A DNA stretch of 41,080 nucleotides from an uncultured Christensenella sp. (GTDB lineage Bacteria; Bacillota; Clostridia; Christensenellales; UBA3700), in NCBI GenBank assembly GCA_910583735.1, contig CAJTXS010000014.1, forward strand, positions 1 to 41,080. The letters are read 5' to 3'. Each line of letters begins with the position of its first letter. Positions within the stretch are counted from its first letter, which is position 1. This document shows positions 35,704 to 41,080 of this stretch, piece by piece. Both the position numbers and the translations under genes were made by a program. The notes under the pieces are model-generated. The model had not been told where the DNA came from, did no database searches, and saw only the letters and a list, made by a program, of their open reading frames with translations.

Positions 35704-35748
35704 GCGCCGATACCGCCGTACATATCCCTTAGTATCGGCGCTATTTTA
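35704..35748 (+). terminator. Terminator or attenuator between the membrane protein gene and corA
   Basis: A perfect 9-bp stem (GCGCCGATA 35704-35712, TATCGGCGC 35733-35741) with a 20-base loop, then TATTTTAA. It ends 40 bases before the corA start. A second small hairpin (ACGGC/GCCGT, 35753-35774) touches the corA ribosome-binding site. No promoter is visible between the two, so a conditional attenuator is possible. Confidence 0.6.
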
Positions 35749-35787
35749 ACGATACGGCGTCCTTTTTGCCGTAAGGGAGGTGTCCCC

Positions 35788-36756
35788 GTGATAGAATTTT
35801 TCAGAAGCGAGCAGGATAGAGGTTTGCGCGTAATACCCCCCGAGGAGTACTCGGCTGAGGGCTTCGACGTCAAGGACTGCTGGATTAACTTGGTAGACCC
35901 CAGCGATAAAGAGGTCAACTTAGTCAGTACGCTTACGGGATTCGAGGACAGCGTGCTCAAGTGTCCGCTTGACGACGAGGAGCGCTCCAGAGTAGAGAGC
36001 GAGGACGACTACCTTATGGTGTTGGTCGACACCCCTGTCATCGACGAAGAAGACGACTATTATTCCTATTACACAATCCCGCTCGGCACATTTATCAAGG
36101 AGCACGTGATAGTTACCGTCTCGCTTAAGGAGAACACTGCACTCACCGATTTTCTCAACGGCAGAGTGCGCAATTTCGCTACTTATCGCAAGACGCGCTT
36201 TTTGTATCAGTTGCTGTACAATATAGCTTCCAAGTTCCTCGGATACCTCAAGCAGATCAACAGGGCGAGCGGACGCATTCAGAACGAATTGCATAAGTCT
36301 ACCAAGAACAAAGAGCTCATTCAGATGCTCGACCTCGAGAATTCGCTCGTGTATTTCTCCACATCGCTCAGCGACAACGACGCAGTCATATCCCGTCTGC
36401 TCGCTATCAAGAACAACGCCTTTCTCAAGGCGTACGAAGAGGAGTACGAGCTGCTCGAGGACGTCGCGGGCGAGACCAAGCAGGCTATTCAGATGTGTAC
36501 CATATACAGGGACATTCTCAGCGGCACAATGGACGCTTACGCTTCTGTTATCTCCAATAATCAGAACTTGATTATGAAGGTGCTCGCTATCATAACGCTC
36601 ATACTATCAATCCCTACGCTCGTAGCTTCGTTTTTCGGTATGAACACCTGGCTCCCGGGCAAGGATAAGTGGTGGGGTTTTGCCGCCGCTATCGGATTGT
36701 CCGTAGTAATGGTAGTTATTATCTGCTTTGCGTTGAAGAAGAAGAAATTGCTGTGA
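35788..36756 (+). CDS. corA: CorA-family Mg2+/metal channel
   Basis: 322 residues, close to the usual CorA length. A cytosolic funnel domain is followed by a long helix and two C-terminal membrane helices. The pore signature GMN is present at residues 284-286 in FFGMNTW (YGMN in most relatives), with the basic end FALKKKKLL. The protein passes Mg2+ or similar divalent ions through a pentamer. I chose GTG 35788 because GGGAGG (35775-35780) lies 7 bases upstream. The open frame extends to 35662, but those 42 residues cross the terminator hairpin and have no family match. Confidence 0.93.
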   Translation: MIEFFRSEQDRGLRVIPPEEYSAEGFDVKDCWINLVDPSDKEVNLVSTLTGFEDSVLKCPLDDEERSRVESEDDYLMVLVDTPVIDEEDDYYSYYTIPLGTFIKEHVIVTVSLKENTALTDFLNGRVRNFATYRKTRFLYQLLYNIASKFLGYLKQINRASGRIQNELHKSTKNKELIQMLDLENSLVYFSTSLSDNDAVISRLLAIKNNAFLKAYEEEYELLEDVAGETKQAIQMCTIYRDILSGTMDAYASVISNNQNLIMKVLAIITLILSIPTLVASFFGMNTWLPGKDKWWGFAAAIGLSVVMVVIICFALKKKKLL

Positions 36757-37253
36757 GGGATAACCGCCAGACGCGCTAACCGCCAAGCGTAATATTCGGC
36801 TTAGGTCGGTCGGCGCGCCCTGTTACTGCGCGAAGATATTTAATCAATATCTTCTAAATGCAGCCTTACGGACGCCCTCCCTCCCCATCTACGACCAGTC
36901 GCGATACAAAAGCGACGATAAGCGTATCGTCTTGCTTTAGTATCGGTCGTACTCTCATCGGTGTAATTATTGAACGAGGGGCACCGCTTAAACGCAAACC
37001 GTATGCTGTTGCATACTCGCTACGCGTTTCCCCTCGTTAGCTCCTCTCCGTAAAATGCTCACGCATTTTCAAGGCACCGCTTGCAAAAAGCGTGGTTTTT
37101 GCGCGCTATTGCCTGCGGCGCATAAATAAACGTTTTTCCCTCTTTTTATTCGCGAGGTATGTGATAGCACATATAATAGTAGCGCATAAAAATTCACCCC
37201 TTCCGAGATAAAAATACTGCGCCAGTTATGGCTTGTATTTTTCGCGGTGACGC
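36757..37253. other. Hairpin-array region downstream of corA
   Basis: Five hairpins stand nearly end to end: 36832-36854 (9 bp, loop TAATC), 36891-36950 (four nested stems, about 23 pairs), 36973-37038 (9+6+6 pairs), 37052-37069 (7 bp) and about 37077-37100 (CCGCTT/AAGCG followed by TTTTT, a possible terminator). The motif GGCACCGCTT occurs at 36980-36989 and again near 37073-37082. No ORF of note is seen in the array. Confidence 0.55.
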
Positions 37254-37448
37254 TTGCAAAAAGATTTGAAAGTGTTAGAGGCAGGAAACGACAGCAAGTT
37301 TATAGATGGAAAAAGCGAAAAAGTGTTTTTGCGAGCAACCGCCGACCTCAAGCTCGAATACGTTACCCGGATGATAGATGGCGTAACGTATAAAGCAGTA
37401 AAGGTTGCCGACAAAATCTATATACTGGATCGAAAGCAAAGCGTTTGA
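37254..37448 (+). pseudogene. Small coding remnant
   Basis: A 64-codon frame opening right after an in-frame TGA, with only a TTG to start and no ribosome-binding site. Its amino-acid content (FIDGKSEKVFLRATADLK, VTYKAVKVADKIYILDRK) looks like real protein, and a strong terminator follows. It is probably the tail of a broken gene, but an intact small gene cannot be excluded. I do not recognise the family. Confidence 0.35.
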
Positions 37449-37462
37449 TTGAAGATAAAGTC

Positions 37463-37500
37463 AAAGCCGAGAATACTTACGGACTCTCGGCTTTTTTATT
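37463..37500. terminator. Strong terminator shared by convergent genes
   Basis: AAAGCCGAGA (37463-37472) pairs perfectly with TCTCGGCTTT (37485-37494) over a 12-base loop, then TTTATT. Its reverse reading also carries Ts (GGCTTTGACTTTA), so it may serve the XRE gene as well. Confidence 0.8.
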
Positions 37501-37739
37501 TAATCATCATCTTCTAAATTATTAAAGTAATCTCGATTGAAGAACTCCGACAATGTAATACCCGTTCCTTCACAAAAACTTTTCACAGTAGTTACTTTCG
37601 GGCATTTCGTCCGTCCTTTTATGAGGTCGTAAAGAGCCGAAGGCGACTTGCCACCATTTAAGCACGCCTTACAGATATTTTGACCTTTTTCTTCGCATAT
37701 CTCATTTATGCGTTTTAAGATTGCTTCGTTCGTTTTCAT
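37500..37739 (-). CDS. Small XRE-family transcription regulator
   Basis: 79 residues, nearly all one helix-turn-helix domain of Cro/CI type: NEAILKRINEICEEKG, KSPSALYDLIKGRTKCPKV (recognition helix region) and the final GITLSEFF. It should bind DNA as a dimer. Its own upstream region carries palindromic TCGTGGAAT half-sites overlapping the -10 box and the start region, so it probably represses itself. The start is ATG 37739; no good ribosome-binding site is seen. It may be a stand-alone remnant of a mobile element regulator, given the hairpin-rich neighbourhood. No partner gene is visible. Confidence 0.85.
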   Translation of the reverse strand: MKTNEAILKRINEICEEKGQNICKACLNGGKSPSALYDLIKGRTKCPKVTTVKSFCEGTGITLSEFFNRDYFNNLEDDD

Positions 37740-37740
37740 G

Positions 37741-37777
37741 ATAATCGTGGAATCCCGTACAGAAATTCCACGATTAT
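37741..37777. promoter_or_regulatory. Operator 1 of the XRE gene
   Basis: Perfect 13-bp inverted repeats: 37741-37753 and 37765-37777, each containing the half-site TCGTGGAAT, separated by 11 bases. It covers the space from the -10 box (minus-strand TATAAT at 37781-37776) almost to the start codon. Confidence 0.75.
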
Positions 37778-37802
37778 TATATGTAATATGTAAAATATTC
37801 TC

Positions 37803-37818
37803 TCGTGGAATTCCACGA
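37803..37818. promoter_or_regulatory. Operator 2 of the XRE gene
   Basis: A perfect 16-bp palindrome, TCGTGGAATTCCACGA, made of the same half-site as operator 1. It lies at the -35 region of the XRE promoter. Confidence 0.75.
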
Positions 37819-37819
37819 A

Positions 37820-38200
37820 ATTATAATAGACATAATGAAAGCCAAATAAAATTATAATTTGCATAATATAAATACTTGGTAAGATACATCGGCAATTAGA
37901 CCAAAAGCCGTTGACAAAAGGCGTTGCATTTTTAAGGCGCTGTCGGTAAGCAGTATTATGTATGCGCGATTAATATTATAATGTTCATAGGGTTTGCGTA
38001 AGCGATATATCTTGCCGATTTCAATATATGGCTTTGTCGTTATTTCAAGATAAATTTTTTATTAATATATATTGATTATATTATATAAATATTTAATGCG
38101 CGTATAGGCTGCGATTTCAGTCTTAAATTACCGCGCTTTAGGAACAAAATAAGCAATTGATTTTTACTGTTAAAAAAAGTCGATAATTTATCGTTTATTT
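37820..38200. other. AT-rich gap before the rRNA promoter
   Basis: About 380 bases with no gene, tRNA or 16S rRNA sequence. A stray TATAAT at 37822-37827 has no partner box. Nothing else is seen. Confidence 0.5.
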
Positions 38201-38202
38201 GT

Positions 38203-38232
38203 TTGACAAGTTTGGCGTAATGCTGATATTAT
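38203..38232 (+). promoter_or_regulatory. Promoter of the tRNA-23S rRNA operon
   Basis: Perfect TTGACA (38203-38208), an 18-base spacer and TATTAT (38227-38232), 45 bases before the first tRNA. Confidence 0.7.
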
Positions 38233-38277
38233 AGTAAGGCTGTCGGTACAGCTATGTAATTTTACTTGCATATACAT

Positions 38278-38353
38278 GGGGAATTAGCTCAGTTGGTAGA
38301 GCACCTGCCTTGCAAGCAGGGGGTCAGGAGTTCGAATCTCCTATTCTCCACCA
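38278..38353 (+). tRNA. tRNA-Ala(TGC)
   Basis: 76 bases including an encoded CCA. Acceptor GGGGAAT/ATTCTCC holds the alanine-identity G3:U70 pair. The anticodon arm is CCTGC-CTTGCAA-GCAGG, giving anticodon TGC. The T-arm TTCGAAT loop is intact. Confidence 0.97.
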
Positions 38354-38356
38354 TGA

Positions 38357-38433
38357 GGGCTAATAGCTCAGCTGGTTAGAGCACACGCCTGATAAGCGTG
38401 AGGTCGGTGGTTCGAGTCCACTTTAGCCCACCA
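38357..38433 (+). tRNA. tRNA-Ile(GAT)
   Basis: 77 bases including CCA. Acceptor GGGCTAA/TTAGCCC, anticodon loop CTGATAA (anticodon GAT), T loop TTCGAGT. It lies 3 bases after tRNA-Ala. Confidence 0.97.
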
Positions 38434-38436
38434 TGC

Positions 38437-38512
38437 GGGGATATGGCTCAGTTGGTAGAGCGATACGTTCGCAACGTATAGGCCAGGGGTTCGAATCCCC
38501 TTATCTCCACCA
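38437..38512 (+). tRNA. tRNA-Ala(CGC)
   Basis: 76 bases including CCA. Acceptor GGGGATA/TATCTCC again with G3:U70. The anticodon arm is ATACG-TTCGCAA-CGTAT, so the anticodon is CGC, reading the GCG codon that this genome uses heavily. An alanine tRNA with CGC anticodon in an rRNA operon is uncommon. Confidence 0.93.
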
Positions 38513-38700
38513 CTAAGGCCTTAGCCTGAAACTTGTACATTGACAACTGCATAACATACTTTGAAAGAAGTAGACGAAAAAAAAGACAAATAGGAAATAT
38601 TAAATGCGAGTAGGTAATATAGAATTGAAAGCAAGATATTACGATTTGTACTGAGAAAGGTAGATAGAGATTTAAGAACCGAAAAAAAGAAAGAAAATAG

Positions 38701-41080
<2,380 letters not shown>

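Noticed and set aside
35662..35787. Longer N-terminus of CorA
   Set aside because: The extra 42 codons overlap the terminator hairpin and have no family match. The GTG at 35788 has a strong ribosome-binding site.
36832..37100. CRISPR array
   Set aside because: The hairpins differ in sequence and spacing; there are no identical regularly spaced repeats and no cas genes.

Overview
The window looks like chromosome of an uncultured Gram-positive, Clostridia-like bacterium (Bacillota). The grounds are purine-rich ribosome-binding sites (a perfect AGGAGG at 8442-8447), an AddA/RexB-type recombination nuclease pair, a lipobox lipoprotein, and long repeat-rich surface proteins held by a C-terminal membrane helix. 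I cannot place it more precisely from sequence alone. Most genes favour GAG, AAG and GCG codons; the cassette at 20.9-26.0 kb does not.

Layout. (1) 1-719: the tail of a repeat-rich surface protein. (2) 4381-961, minus strand: an operon for a PH-like membrane protein, RdgB, a YfcE-like phosphodiesterase and TypA, driven by a promoter that appears to start transcription at the first ATG. (3) 4641-9912, plus strand: an aconitase-superfamily hydratase, 5-formyl-THF cyclo-ligase, an RsmD-CoaD fusion, a coiled-coil protein and a metallophosphoesterase, tightly packed and closed by a terminator. (4) 9913-16629: a long AT-rich gap and a 2022-residue surface protein. The gap holds a 190-bp segment bounded by 32-bp inverted repeats. 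A near-consensus promoter inside it points AWAY from the surface gene and runs into a terminator just outside the left repeat. This has the architecture of a phase-variation switch (inverton) caught in the OFF orientation, and it is the main discovery candidate. (5) 17320-20653: an MMPL/RND exporter and a membrane protein. (6) 20889-26011: a response regulator, histidine kinase, ABC ATPase and FtsX-type permease with foreign-looking codon use, bracketed by two inverted copies of a 26-27 nt motif. Both promoters in the cassette carry the same TTTAAG/TTAAAG boxes. (7) 26012-26851: hairpin-rich DNA and a frameshifted small gene. (8) 26852-34515: a lipoprotein gene divergent from addB(rexB)-addA. 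(9) 34810-36756: a membrane protein and a CorA transporter. (10) 36.8-37.8 kb: a cluster of strong hairpins, a gene remnant and a small XRE regulator with clear palindromic operators. (11) 38.2 kb to the end: a promoter, tRNA-Ala(TGC), tRNA-Ile(GAT), tRNA-Ala(CGC) and the first ~2.4 kb of 23S rRNA, with no 16S rRNA upstream.

How the genes work together. Operons 2 and 3 are housekeeping (nucleotide-pool cleaning, folate and CoA metabolism, rRNA modification, ribosome-associated GTPase). Around them lie envelope functions, namely two related surface proteins, an exporter and a sensor-ABC cassette probably for antimicrobial defence. The inverted-repeat switch would make one surface protein heterogeneous within a population. 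Leaderless-looking promoters recur at 4381, 17320 and 27808, and less clearly at 27900, which suggests leaderless initiation is ordinary in this organism.
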